This document shows positions 25,994 to 33,029 of a stretch of DNA of 45,726 nt, piece by piece. This stretch comes from Clostridiales bacterium. GTDB taxonomy: Bacteria > Bacillota > Clostridia > Lachnospirales > Lachnospiraceae. The DNA lies in NCBI GenBank assembly GCA_020859995.1, contig JAJBVE010000055.1:1-45726 (forward strand). The letters are read 5' to 3'. Both the position numbers and the translations under genes were made by a program. Each line of letters begins with the position of its first letter. The first letter of the stretch is position 1. A model generated the notes under the pieces. It was not told the origin of the DNA. It did not search any database and saw nothing but the letters and a program-made list of their open reading frames with translations.

Positions 25994-26014
25994 CTTTCCG
26001 TACTGCCGTGTGTC

Positions 26015-26218
26015 TTATTCTTCGTGGTAGTTCCTGTGGATGATGTCGAGGATTTTCTCCTGTTCCTTCTCATCTACACCGATACTGGCAAGCGCCTCCT
26101 TCGTGCCGCAGTCGGGGCAGATAAGAGTCTCGTTGTCCTCCCGTGAGAGCGCAGGAGCGCAAGCATAGGTTTTGCCGCATCGCGGACATACACGTTCTTT
26201 GAAATCATTGTTCTTCAT
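26015..26218 (-). CDS. Small double zinc-ribbon protein
   Basis: A 67-aa protein with CPRCGKTYAC near residue 12 and CPDCGTKEA near residue 35, a pair of CxxC knuckles that can bind one zinc. The C-terminus is an acidic helix. The ATG of MKNNDFK is preferred because AAAGGATGG overlaps the earlier ATG. Three perfect hairpins lie just upstream. Function is unknown; a nucleic-acid or protein adaptor is likely. Confidence 0.7.
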   Translation of the reverse strand: MKNNDFKERVCPRCGKTYACAPALSREDNETLICPDCGTKEALASIGVDEKEQEKILDIIHRNYHEE

Positions 26219-26245
26219 AATCGGTTCCATCCTTTCAGGTTATTT

Positions 26246-26316
26246 GAAGGGGACACCCTTCTACCACCTTAAGACCGCCGGAGCGGTCAGGGAGGTGGCA
26301 GGAGGCTGGCTCCTGC
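26246..26316. repeat. Array of three perfect stem-loops
   Basis: GAAGGG-gaca-CCCTTC (26246-26261), CCACCT...GACCGC-cgga-GCGGTC...AGGTGG (26264-26298) and GCAGGAG-gctgg-CTCCTGC (26298-26316) follow one another with almost no gaps. They fill the space between the amidoligase stop and the zinc-ribbon ribosome site. No U-tracts, so not ordinary terminators. Confidence 0.65.
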
Positions 26317-26319
26317 AGG

Positions 26320-27267
26320 TTATGCGACTCTGCCGTTTCTGAAGGCTGCGTCTCCGGCAAGCCGTCTGGTCAGCAGGTCTCTTGCGGTTGCGAATTCGTC
26401 TCCGATGAAGCCAAGGCGGAGGAGCCAGGTGCGCATCGCGTATTTGGGGTTTTCCGTCTGCTGCGGCTTTGCGCTGGCCGTCTTTACCGTCTTTGCCATC
26501 TGGCTGAGTGCCAGGCAAAGCTGGATGTAGCTCTTAAGCTGTCCTGCGTGAAGTCCGCCTCTCCGGTCCGCTGTCGGCTCGTCAAACTGGAAAAGTCTGA
26601 ACTCGACCGTGCCTTTGGTGAAGGTCGCGTGGAGGTTGAGCATGTGGTAGCGGCTGTCGTTGTAATGGTGGTCTCTGCCGCAGGTGGCGTTCTGGCTGCC
26701 GTACCAGATGTCCGCAAGCTCCGCCATTGTCTTTGGCTTTCTGCTGTTGACCTGCTCGATGAAGCGAGGATCTACCGTGCGGCAGTAGCGGCTCATGCGG
26801 TAGCGGTTCAGGTTCAGTGCGTCTGCAATCAGGCTTTCGTGGCTTGCCATGATGTTGGCGAGGTTCCTCAAGGTCTGCGCCGTGTGGCCCTGCGCTCCGA
26901 TGTGGATGTGGACTCCGCATCCTCTGAAGGCGTCACTCTTGGCTCCGGCGTGTCTGAGCTGGCGGATGAGCTCCTGCAAAAGCTCCATGTCGCTGTAGTG
27001 AAGTATCGGGGTGACCATCTCGCATTTTTCGCTTTCCGGTCCGCTGATGCTGACGTCGCGCTGGAATTTCCATTCGCGTCCATCCGCGTCCCATGCGCTC
27101 CAGGTGCAGTAGCCGTTGCGTCTGTGGGTATCTTCGAATCTGCCGGTGCCAAAGTATTTAGCGGCAAGCCTTGCGGCCTTTTCCCTTGTGATGTTGTTCA
27201 TCTCGACCTCAACTCCGATGGTCTGCTGCTTCATGGCTTCAATCTGTAATGCTGTTCTGCTGTTCAT
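26320..27267 (-). CDS. Amidoligase family protein
   Basis: A 315-aa protein of the putative amidoligase family (COOH-NH2 ligase, glutamine-synthetase-like fold). Characteristic pieces are GVEVEMNN (residues 18-25), the acidic strand that binds metal/ATP, GCGVHIHIGAQGHT near residue 120, FRLFQFDEPTADRRG, and conserved Arg in between. Such enzymes are predicted to join amino acids or peptides to proteins; the substrate is not known. The last about 75 residues (from SYIQLCLALSQM to the end, with LLRLGFIG) are homologous to the end of the acidic protein encoded at 27783-28565. The ATG follows GGAGGTACATAC, and the gene has its own copy of the shared promoter. Confidence 0.82.
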   Translation of the reverse strand: MNSRTALQIEAMKQQTIGVEVEMNNITREKAARLAAKYFGTGRFEDTHRRNGYCTWSAWDADGREWKFQRDVSISGPESEKCEMVTPILHYSDMELLQELIRQLRHAGAKSDAFRGCGVHIHIGAQGHTAQTLRNLANIMASHESLIADALNLNRYRMSRYCRTVDPRFIEQVNSRKPKTMAELADIWYGSQNATCGRDHHYNDSRYHMLNLHATFTKGTVEFRLFQFDEPTADRRGGLHAGQLKSYIQLCLALSQMAKTVKTASAKPQQTENPKYAMRTWLLRLGFIGDEFATARDLLTRRLAGDAAFRNGRVA

Positions 27268-27303
27268 GTATGTACCTCCGTGTGTGGTTGTTTTCCCTTT
27301 CGG

Positions 27304-27340
27304 TAGTGTATTAATCACTCTAAACGGAAGTAATAGCAAG
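27304..27340 (-). promoter_or_regulatory. Shared promoter signature, copy 2 (amidoligase)
   Basis: Minus-strand CTTGCT starts 19 bases before AGAGTGATTAATACACTA, identical in both sequence and spacing to the SymE copy. The start codon is about 37 bases downstream of the dyad. Confidence 0.75.
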
Positions 27341-27400
27341 TTCTTTCGCGGCATAATCTACACAAAGATTTGCTCCTGAAATTGTGTATTTTACAGCCTT

Positions 27401-27625
27401 TCAGCCGCTGATTTTCTTCACGATATCCTCGCCATAAACAGCCTTCAATCCGCAGCCATTATCCCAATGGATACAGAGATCCCCAGCATCATCAACCGCA
27501 TACACGGTTCCCTTCGTGCCGACGGGAGGTGCCTGGACATCTTCCATCTTCACCAGCTCCACCCGGCATCCAGCAGGGTATTCTTTTCTGACCTTCTCAA
27601 CCAGCTTTCTGTCTGGAAATTTCAT
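27401..27625 (-). CDS. DUF4314 protein
   Basis: A 74-aa protein with the DUF4314 pattern: KVRKEYPAGCRVELVKMEDV, then VGTKGTVYAVDDAGDLCIHW and a terminal YGEDIVKKI. It is probably a small SH3-like beta-barrel. Members are common in conjugative elements and phages of Clostridia; the role is unknown. The ATG follows ATAGGAGGCACAC and the gene is in the same transcript as the membrane protein and the acidic protein. Confidence 0.8.
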   Translation of the reverse strand: MKFPDRKLVEKVRKEYPAGCRVELVKMEDVQAPPVGTKGTVYAVDDAGDLCIHWDNGCGLKAVYGEDIVKKISG

Positions 27626-27634
27626 GTGTGCCTC

Positions 27635-27793
27635 CTATCTGAGCAGCTGCTCAAGCTGCGAATGTGTCTCTGTCATAAACTCCTTCGAGAGCCATGCGGC
27701 AATCTCATCTCCGTAGAGGATGACTGCGGCAGCGATAACCACCGCAGCAATAATCATCACAAGCTGTATCCTACCAGTCCAGTCAGGCTTCAT
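27635..27793 (-). CDS. Small single-pass membrane protein
   Basis: A 52-aa protein. Residues about 8-27 (LVMIIAAVVIAAAVILYGDE) form one membrane segment. The C-terminal 25 residues are an amphipathic helix ending HSQLEQLLR. The start overlaps the last 11 bases of the acidic protein gene and is preceded by GGAGGCGGCAGCTG; the stop is directly before the DUF4314 ribosome site. The tight packing supports real translation. Function unknown. Confidence 0.7.
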   Translation of the reverse strand: MKPDWTGRIQLVMIIAAVVIAAAVILYGDEIAAWLSKEFMTETHSQLEQLLR

Positions 27794-28565
27794 CAGCTGC
27801 CGCCTCCTTCCTCGCGCCGCTCTTAAAAGCGGAGGAGCCGGTCAGGTTCTTTAAGAGAATCTTGCGGTCGGTCTTGTATTCCTCGCCGATAAATCCGAGG
27901 CGGAGCAGGAAGCAGCGGAAGGTGTATTTCTCGTTGGTGACTTCCTTTTCAGTTGCGGTCACCCGTTTCTGTTCCTTGCTCATCTTGCAGAGTGCGGAAA
28001 TGAAGTGAGTGTAGGCTGTTGATGTGTCGGCATCCGGAAGCTCCTGAAACCAGGGGAAAGAAATGGTATCCTCGCCGATTTCAATTGGAAGGCTGTCAAC
28101 TCCGAGAGCCTTTTTGATAAGGTTTCCTTTGGCTTCCAGAATTCTGGTCAGCTTTCCGGCATCGACCTTATCAAGCGGAAGAGAAATCGTAAGCCACGGC
28201 TCTTCAAAGCCGTCGTCCTCTGCAGGAGTTTCTTCAACATCGTCGTTTTCATTCTCATCCACAGCTTCTTCCTCAGTCGCCGCTTCGGTTTCTGACGGCT
28301 CATCTGTCTCAGCCTCTTCCTGTGAGGTTTCTCCGCTTTCCGCGATAAATCCTCTCTTTGCAAGCTGCTCAAGCAGGTTCTCCACTTCCTCGCTGTCAGC
28401 CCGGTCACTGAAAATCACCGTGCCGTCCCTGTCGATGGTGAAGTAATCCACCTCGTAGGATGCGCTCGGCATTCCGAGATACTTTGGAGCAACCTCTAAG
28501 ATTTCTCCCATCGCTGTTACCAGTGCCTTGCGCTCCGCGCCTGTTCTGTTAAAATTAATCCTCAT
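27783..28565 (-). CDS. Acidic virulence-related-type protein sharing the amidoligase C-terminal domain
   Basis: A 260-aa protein. Residues about 1-80 are a compact domain (FNRTGAERKALVTAMGEILE, with DRDGTVIFSD). Residues about 85-125 are an extreme Glu/Asp-rich linker. Residues about 126-185 hold a second domain (PWLTISLPLDKVDAGKL). The last about 75 residues match the C-terminus of the amidoligase: KYTFRCFLLRLGFIGEEYK against KYAMRTWLLRLGFIGDEFA, with the same TGSSAFKSG/AGDAAFRNG ending. Similar proteins are labelled virulence-related in Clostridia mobile elements. The ATG follows a weak AGGAGGCAAATGCC leader. It is the first gene of a transcript with the shared promoter. Confidence 0.75.
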   Translation of the reverse strand: MRINFNRTGAERKALVTAMGEILEVAPKYLGMPSASYEVDYFTIDRDGTVIFSDRADSEEVENLLEQLAKRGFIAESGETSQEEAETDEPSETEAATEEEAVDENENDDVEETPAEDDGFEEPWLTISLPLDKVDAGKLTRILEAKGNLIKKALGVDSLPIEIGEDTISFPWFQELPDADTSTAYTHFISALCKMSKEQKRVTATEKEVTNEKYTFRCFLLRLGFIGEEYKTDRKILLKNLTGSSAFKSGARKEAAADEA

Positions 28566-28590
28566 GGCATTTGCCTCCTTTTTTGTTTGG

Positions 28591-28627
28591 TAGTGTATTA
28601 ATCACTCTAAAGTCCACAGATAGCAAG
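28591..28627 (-). promoter_or_regulatory. Shared promoter signature, copy 3 (acidic protein)
   Basis: Minus-strand CTTGCT starts 19 bases before AGAGTGATTAATACACTA. An upstream box, TAATTGTGACAAATCTGCTC, lies about 54 bases before CTTGCT; it matches 18 of 20 bases at the recombinase-2 copy. Confidence 0.75.
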
Positions 28628-28677
28628 CAGAATCGAGATTAATAACCACCAAAAATGTAGGAGCAGATTTGTCACAA

Positions 28678-29937
28678 TTACCCTTCCGGCACCTCGACTT
28701 CCTTAACGAGAGTGGAGTAGGGGATGCGCTCACCGTTTCGGACGACAAACACATTTTCCGAGTCGCCTGTCATTTCTACATATCTGCGAAGGATGACAGA
28801 AGCGTACTTCTCATCCAGTTCCATCGAATAACAGATACGGTTTAACTGCTCGCAGGCCATCATGGTCGAGCCACTGCCGCCGAAGGTGTCAAGGACGATG
28901 GCGTTCTCCTGTGTGGAGTTGCTGATTGGATATCCCAACAGGTCGAGCGGTTTGGAAGTCGGATGATTCTCGTTTCGCTTTGGCTTGTCATAATTCCAGA
29001 TGGTGGTCTGCTTCCGGTCGGAATACCACGGGTGCTTGCCGTTCTGCAGGAAACCATACAGCACCGGCTCATGCTGCCACTGATAATCGGAGCGACCCAG
29101 CACAAGGGAATTCTTCACCCAGATACAAACTCCTGCGAGATGGAAGCCAGCGTCCACAAATGCCTTGCGGAAATTCAAGCCCTCCGTATCCGCATGGAAC
29201 ACGTAAGCCGCACCGCCATTTTCCATGTGTGCGACCATGTTAGAAAAGGACTTGTACAGAAATGTGTAGAAGTCGTCACCCTTCATGGAGTCGTTCTGGA
29301 TGGTTAATCCGTCCGAAGACTTAAAGGAGACGCCATAAGGCGGGTCCGTCACAATCAGATTTGCCTTTTTGCCATCCATCAGCTTTGCCACATCCTCGGA
29401 AGAAGTGGCGTCGCCGCACATCAGCCTGTGCCGCCCGACCGTCCAGACATCGCCTTTTTCCACAAACGCTGCCTTTTCCAGAGCCTCCGACAAATCAAAA
29501 TCATCATCCTCGACCTCGCTGTCAGAGCTGTTGGAAAACAGGTCGGTCAGCTCCTTCTCATCAAAACCGGTCAGACCGATGTCGAAATCTTCGCCCTGCA
29601 GGGACTCGATTTCGATGCGCAGGAGTTCTTCATCCCATCCGGCATCCAACGCCATTCGGTTGTCGGCAAGGATGTATGCTTTCTTCTGAGCCTCAGTCAG
29701 ATGGTCGGCAAACACACAAGGGACTTCGCTGATCCCCTCAGCTTTTGCCGCCTCGATTCTCCCGTGACCTGCGATTACGCCATAATCACGGTCAACAATG
29801 ACCGGATTGATAAAGCCGAACTCCCGGAGAGAAGAACGGAGCTTTGTAATCTGCTCCGGCGAGTGTGTCCTCGCGTTATTTACATATGGCACCAGCTTCT
29901 CAACCGGCACCAGCTGCATTTCAGATGTAGTTTTCAT
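28678..29937 (-). CDS. DNA methyltransferase with ParB-like N-terminal domain
   Basis: A 419-aa protein. Residues about 1-100 are a ParB/sulfiredoxin-type domain (LVPYVNNARTHSPEQITKLR, with VIAGHGRIEAAKAEG). The rest is an N6-adenine or N4-cytosine methyltransferase with DPPYGVSF before DTFGGSGST, the circularly permuted beta-class order. Between them lies a target domain. Phages use such orphan enzymes to protect their DNA or to mark packaging/replication sites. A SAM-synthetase gene lies 9 bases upstream in the same transcript, so supply and use of SAM are coupled. The ATG follows GAGGTGACGCT. Confidence 0.92.
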   Translation of the reverse strand: MKTTSEMQLVPVEKLVPYVNNARTHSPEQITKLRSSLREFGFINPVIVDRDYGVIAGHGRIEAAKAEGISEVPCVFADHLTEAQKKAYILADNRMALDAGWDEELLRIEIESLQGEDFDIGLTGFDEKELTDLFSNSSDSEVEDDDFDLSEALEKAAFVEKGDVWTVGRHRLMCGDATSSEDVAKLMDGKKANLIVTDPPYGVSFKSSDGLTIQNDSMKGDDFYTFLYKSFSNMVAHMENGGAAYVFHADTEGLNFRKAFVDAGFHLAGVCIWVKNSLVLGRSDYQWQHEPVLYGFLQNGKHPWYSDRKQTTIWNYDKPKRNENHPTSKPLDLLGYPISNSTQENAIVLDTFGGSGSTMMACEQLNRICYSMELDEKYASVILRRYVEMTGDSENVFVVRNGERIPYSTLVKEVEVPEG

Positions 29938-29946
29938 AGCGTCACC

Positions 29947-30729
29947 TCAAAACAATCCCCACTCGGCCAGCTTTTCAAAGCCGCCAATGGAATTTACATA
30001 TTCTTTCGCTGCAGCAACGATATCGGAGAAGGGTACACCGTCAATCTCTGTATCGCCGATGGCACAACAGAAGTGCTGTTCCTCTCCAGTTTCCTGTGCC
30101 TTCAGGAAAGCATAGATATTTACAGACACATCCGCCTTAGACAAGTCCTTGCCGTGCAAACCACCACCAGTAACAGAGTCAGCCATATCAGAGCCGAGCT
30201 TCCTGTTGGTGGCACCCGTGTCAACATCCGTGCCGCCGCTCCAGTCACCGAGCGGATTGATTTCCGCATCCGGATACACACTTCGCAGCTCATCCGTCGG
30301 AGCGTTGCTCTGGCAGATAATCAGCCGGTCGCCGTCTAAGATGTACTTTCCATCAGAAGTGTACTTTTCATAGATGGCATGGGCGATTTCAGAGAGCTGC
30401 TTCTGTTCATCCGTCAGAGGCGCACCTTTAAAAATGCCATTGTCGCCGCAGCGGATTTCATCCGCCTGATTGTCAGCGAGCAGCTTATCCTGCGCCACAA
30501 TCACAATGTCAGGCAATACCGGACCGGCAATCCTGTGGACTGCCTCCTGAACCTCCAGCTCATTTAAATCCGCCGTGGTCTCGATGATGACGTGACATTT
30601 GCCATGCCCAATCAGCACCTCGACAGCAATCTTCGGATTCTCCTCTGAAGCGTATGCCAGGTCGACAATCGCTCCGGCAATCCTGTCCGCACATTTATCC
30701 GGATGGCCCGGATTTACTTTCTCAATCAT
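29947..30729 (-). CDS. metK: Compact phage S-adenosylmethionine synthetase
   Basis: A 260-aa MetK-like protein, much shorter than the usual about 390. Recognisable pieces are NPGHPDKCADRIAGAIVD (GHPDK loop), an RCGDNG segment in place of the usual GDQG, NPLGDWSGGTDVDTGATNRK (equivalent to the GGPxGDxGLTGRK strand) and GGGLHGKDLSKADVS (equivalent to GGAFSGKDPTKVDRS). The central loops of cellular enzymes are missing. It should make SAM from ATP and methionine. Adjacent DNA methyltransferase and small terminase genes suggest it feeds phage DNA methylation during infection. Activity of the reduced form cannot be judged from sequence. Confidence 0.85.
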   Translation of the reverse strand: MIEKVNPGHPDKCADRIAGAIVDLAYASEENPKIAVEVLIGHGKCHVIIETTADLNELEVQEAVHRIAGPVLPDIVIVAQDKLLADNQADEIRCGDNGIFKGAPLTDEQKQLSEIAHAIYEKYTSDGKYILDGDRLIICQSNAPTDELRSVYPDAEINPLGDWSGGTDVDTGATNRKLGSDMADSVTGGGLHGKDLSKADVSVNIYAFLKAQETGEEQHFCCAIGDTEIDGVPFSDIVAAAKEYVNSIGGFEKLAEWGLF

Positions 30730-30731
30730 AA

Positions 30732-31277
30732 TCAGTTCATTCCTTTCCTTGCCCGGAGCAGTCGTTCCATCACATCGTCCTGCGGACTCGCTCCTGTGTA
30801 TTCACCCGTGCAGTTCTCACGGACAATCTGATAAATTTCTGACCACAGCTTATTTGCCTGTGTCATGTATTTGTCCGCAATCGCCACGTAGGGAGACTGG
30901 ATAGCCGCACCCGTGGTAGGGTGCTTTGCCAGAAACCCCAGCTGGCTTGTTATCGTCTCGCACTGAATCCATCTGGCGCTTGCCATAGCAAAGCGTTCAA
31001 TCAGCTGCGGAGAGACAAGCGAAGCACAGGCGCGTTCCGAGAGCCACTGCCATGTGGTCTCATAAATCTCAGCCGCACAAAGCGTGGAACCGTCCTTTTG
31101 TTTGGCGGACAGAAACTCAGCAGGCTTTGGCATTGCCTGACCTTCCAACTCAGCCGCGCTGTCACCGAAGTCGATAACCGTCAGCGGTCTGTGTCCAGTG
31201 TTTCCGTCAGCAATCTTATCTGCAATGGCCTTTTTTGGCCTGCCGCCGGTACCAGGTTTTGGTCCTCTTGTACCCAT
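30732..31277 (-). CDS. Terminase small subunit, P27 family
   Basis: A 181-aa protein with the P27-type opening GTRGPKPGTGGRPKK and a helical body (SERACASLVSPQLIERFAMA, then KHPTTGAAIQSPYV). It recognises the packaging site and presents DNA to the large subunit. The ATG follows GAGAGGAGGTGCTTTAAAA. The 112 bases between it and the HNH gene hold GC-rich sequence that could contain the packaging (cos) site, but no site can be defined by eye. Confidence 0.9.
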   Translation of the reverse strand: MGTRGPKPGTGGRPKKAIADKIADGNTGHRPLTVIDFGDSAAELEGQAMPKPAEFLSAKQKDGSTLCAAEIYETTWQWLSERACASLVSPQLIERFAMASARWIQCETITSQLGFLAKHPTTGAAIQSPYVAIADKYMTQANKLWSEIYQIVRENCTGEYTGASPQDDVMERLLRARKGMN

Positions 31278-31389
31278 TTTTAAAGCACCTCCTCTCCAAA
31301 GGGGCTATTCCCCTAAAAACTTTTGCGATTTTGTGCGCGTGACCCCCGCACCGTTCCCTGGGAGAAGCCAAACAGAGATTTGCACCGCC

Positions 31390-31779
31390 CTACCCCTCGG
31401 CGTTCGGCACCTTTGTTCGGTTATGCCACCTGTCGCCGCGCTCCGCGTGAATCCGCGCATGGCACGGCTTACACAAGGCGATGAGGTTGGAGCGGTCGTG
31501 CGTTCCTCCCTCAGAGAGTGGCAGCTTATGGTGTATCTCCTCAGTCTTTGTATAGATGCCCTTCGCAAGGCAGAGCTCACACAAAGGATGAGCCGCAGCG
31601 TAGCTGTCACGGATACGCTTCCATGCTCGTCCATACCTACGGCGTACAGCCGGGTCCCGGTCGTACTTCTCGTAGCGTTTGTTTTCTTCTTTCAAGTGCT
31701 TCTCGCAGTAGCGTTCCCCATATTCCACAAGCTCCGGACAACCGGGATGGGAGCAGGGGTGTTTCGGTTTTCTTGGCAA
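31390..31779 (-). CDS. HNH endonuclease (packaging-associated)
   Basis: A 129-aa nuclease. A zinc pair (CSHPGCPE with YCEKH) precedes the HNH core: CELCLAKG, EIHHKLPLSEGG, then NLIALCKPCHARIHAERG. The two CxxC knuckles and the HH dyad are complete. HNH proteins next to terminases are required for cohesive-end cleavage in HK97-like phages. The start is a TTG after GGAGGTGGAGATT; it lies 85 bases downstream of the late terminator. Confidence 0.92.
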   Translation of the reverse strand: MPRKPKHPCSHPGCPELVEYGERYCEKHLKEENKRYEKYDRDPAVRRRYGRAWKRIRDSYAAAHPLCELCLAKGIYTKTEEIHHKLPLSEGGTHDRSNLIALCKPCHARIHAERGDRWHNRTKVPNAEG

Positions 31780-31854
31780 AATCTCCACCTCCAAACATAA
31801 GCCGCCTGTCACGGCTGCGCCTCCGCGAAGGCCACAGGTTGAGTTTCACGCCAT

Positions 31855-31917
31855 GAAAAAAGCCCTCGCAGGATTTCTCCCACAAGAGCTTTTGCCCATC
31901 GTGCAGTTTTTCACGAT
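31855..31917 (-). terminator. Leader hairpin and terminator directly after the late promoter
   Basis: In transcript order, ATCGTG-aaaaactg-CACGAT (31917-31898) is followed by a stem of AGCTCT and AGGGCT with inner GGA/TCC (31890-31861) and then TTTTTT. Only about 30 bases separate the start of transcription from the first hairpin. The layout resembles promoter, pause and terminator of Q-controlled late operons. Confidence 0.75.
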
Positions 31918-31920
31918 ACC

Positions 31921-31966
31921 ATTATACAACGAAATCTTTTCTCAAACACTGTCAAACACTGTCAAC
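31921..31966 (-). promoter_or_regulatory. Putative late promoter with 10-bp direct repeats
   Basis: The minus strand has a perfect TATAAT (31926-31921) but no -35 match at 16-18 bases. Upstream, TTGACAGTGT occurs twice in tandem with a 10-bp period, followed by TTTGAG. Helically phased repeats at this distance suggest an activator site. They overlap the 3' end of the DUF1492 gene, whose product is a candidate activator. Confidence 0.65.
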
Positions 31967-32377
31967 TTTCGTGGGAACCACAAAATTTTTCAGCGCGGCG
32001 GAGTGGAGGCGGTAAACGGTGCTTAATGATATATGAAGGATGGATGAAATCTGCTCAAAGGAGCAGTCGTCGAAGTAGCGGTATTTTAAAAGCAACCGTT
32101 CATCCGCATTCTCCATATCCTCAATCGCTGAGAGCATCTCTGCCTTTAAATCCACCAGCCGGTCGATTTCCCTCGTAATCCTGTCCTCCAAAAGCGAGAT
32201 CTTTTCAATCGTCTTCGTGTATGGCGCGTCCGTGTTTCTGCTGGTCTGCACCCGTTCGCCCAAATTGGGGGTACTGATGCTGAAAGCCATCTGCTGCAGC
32301 TCTGCCTTTTCCTTTAAGTGGGAATTGATGAGAGCGTCAAGATTATGCGCCTGTCTTAAATATTCCTTGGATGTCAT
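31952..32377 (-). CDS. DUF1492/ArpU-like late regulator
   Basis: A 141-aa protein with an N-terminal coiled coil (about 5-90, NLDALINSHLKEKAELQQMA) and a C-terminal sigma-70 region 4-type helix-turn-helix (LLLKYRYFDDCSFEQISSIL, then HISLSTVYRLHSAALK). DUF1492 and ArpU-type proteins control late genes in Gram-positive phages. The ATG follows GAGGAGGTGTCCGGCAA. It is the last early gene and its 3' end overlaps the putative late promoter, which places the candidate regulator next to its target. Confidence 0.82.
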   Translation of the reverse strand: MTSKEYLRQAHNLDALINSHLKEKAELQQMAFSISTPNLGERVQTSRNTDAPYTKTIEKISLLEDRITREIDRLVDLKAEMLSAIEDMENADERLLLKYRYFDDCSFEQISSILHISLSTVYRLHSAALKNFVVPTKVDSV

Positions 32378-32595
32378 TTGCCGGACACCTCCTCGTTTAA
32401 TTTCCGGATTAAGAATTCCCCGTCCACATCGGTCAGCATCACGTACCACGGGGAGCGGAAGAACCGCTCAATTTCGCGTCTGGTATCATTTGCCGACATA
32501 CAGTCCGGATTTTTCCTTAGCGTCCTTAGCGCCATACGGTAATCCTTGACTGCCTGTATAATAATCGCGTTGCCAAGTGCCTGTTCAGGAGTCAT
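32374..32595 (-). CDS. Small hypothetical early protein
   Basis: A 73-aa protein of unknown function (TPEQALGNAIIIQAVKDYRM, then RREIERFFRSPWYVMLTDVD). It resembles small uncharacterised proteins next to the late regulator in Clostridia phages. The ATG follows GAGGAGGCGATGCG and overlaps the stop of the upstream gene by 4 bases; its own stop overlaps the next ATG. Likely a helical adaptor. Confidence 0.7.
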   Translation of the reverse strand: MTPEQALGNAIIIQAVKDYRMALRTLRKNPDCMSANDTRREIERFFRSPWYVMLTDVDGEFLIRKLNEEVSGK

Positions 32596-33029
32596 CGCAT
32601 CGCCTCCTCGCTGATGTAGCGGACGGGCTTGTTCAGCCGGTTTGCTTCTGCAATTTCTTTCTCCATGCCGGAGGAGATACGCGAGCCAAACACCCAAACT
32701 TCATTACACAGAGCAAGGAGCGATAATCCAAACATCAATCCCATCTCACGCTCCTCCGGAATGTCATCATCCAGCACCTGCGGATACAAGAGGTGGCTTG
32801 CGACCGGCATCATTCCCTTATTTATGACATAGTGGCAGTAGCGGATGGCGGCAGCCGTGTTTTTTGCTATATCTCCGGAATAGGGAGAAACGACATAAAT
32901 CTTTGTCCTGTTTTTCATCCCGTACTGTCTGCTCCAGACCTTCTTACGCTCGCTTCGATATTCCTTCATTGCCTGACTCATCGCCATTCCGGCGGTTGGA
33001 TCATAATAACCTTCACTGTTTCTATACAT
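32592..33029 (-). CDS. DUF4406 (nucleoside deoxyribosyltransferase-like) protein
   Basis: A 145-aa protein with the Rossmann-like DUF4406 pattern: KIYVVSPYSGDIAKNTAAAI, HYVINKGMMPVASHLLYPQ, LSLLALCNEVWVFGSRISSG and a closing PVRYI. The family is related to nucleoside 2-deoxyribosyltransferases, so nucleotide salvage or NAD-like substrates are possible. Residues 1-35 are an extra N-terminal part. The start is the ATG after TTGGAGGACAAAACTC. Confidence 0.82.
   Translation of the reverse strand: MYRNSEGYYDPTAGMAMSQAMKEYRSERKKVWSRQYGMKNRTKIYVVSPYSGDIAKNTAAAIRYCHYVINKGMMPVASHLLYPQVLDDDIPEEREMGLMFGLSLLALCNEVWVFGSRISSGMEKEIAEANRLNKPVRYISEEAMR

Noticed and set aside
28148-28446. Frames opposite or offset to the Glu-rich linker of the acidic protein
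   Set aside because: They are produced by the GAA/GAG-rich repeat composition and are Ser- or Arg-rich shadows.
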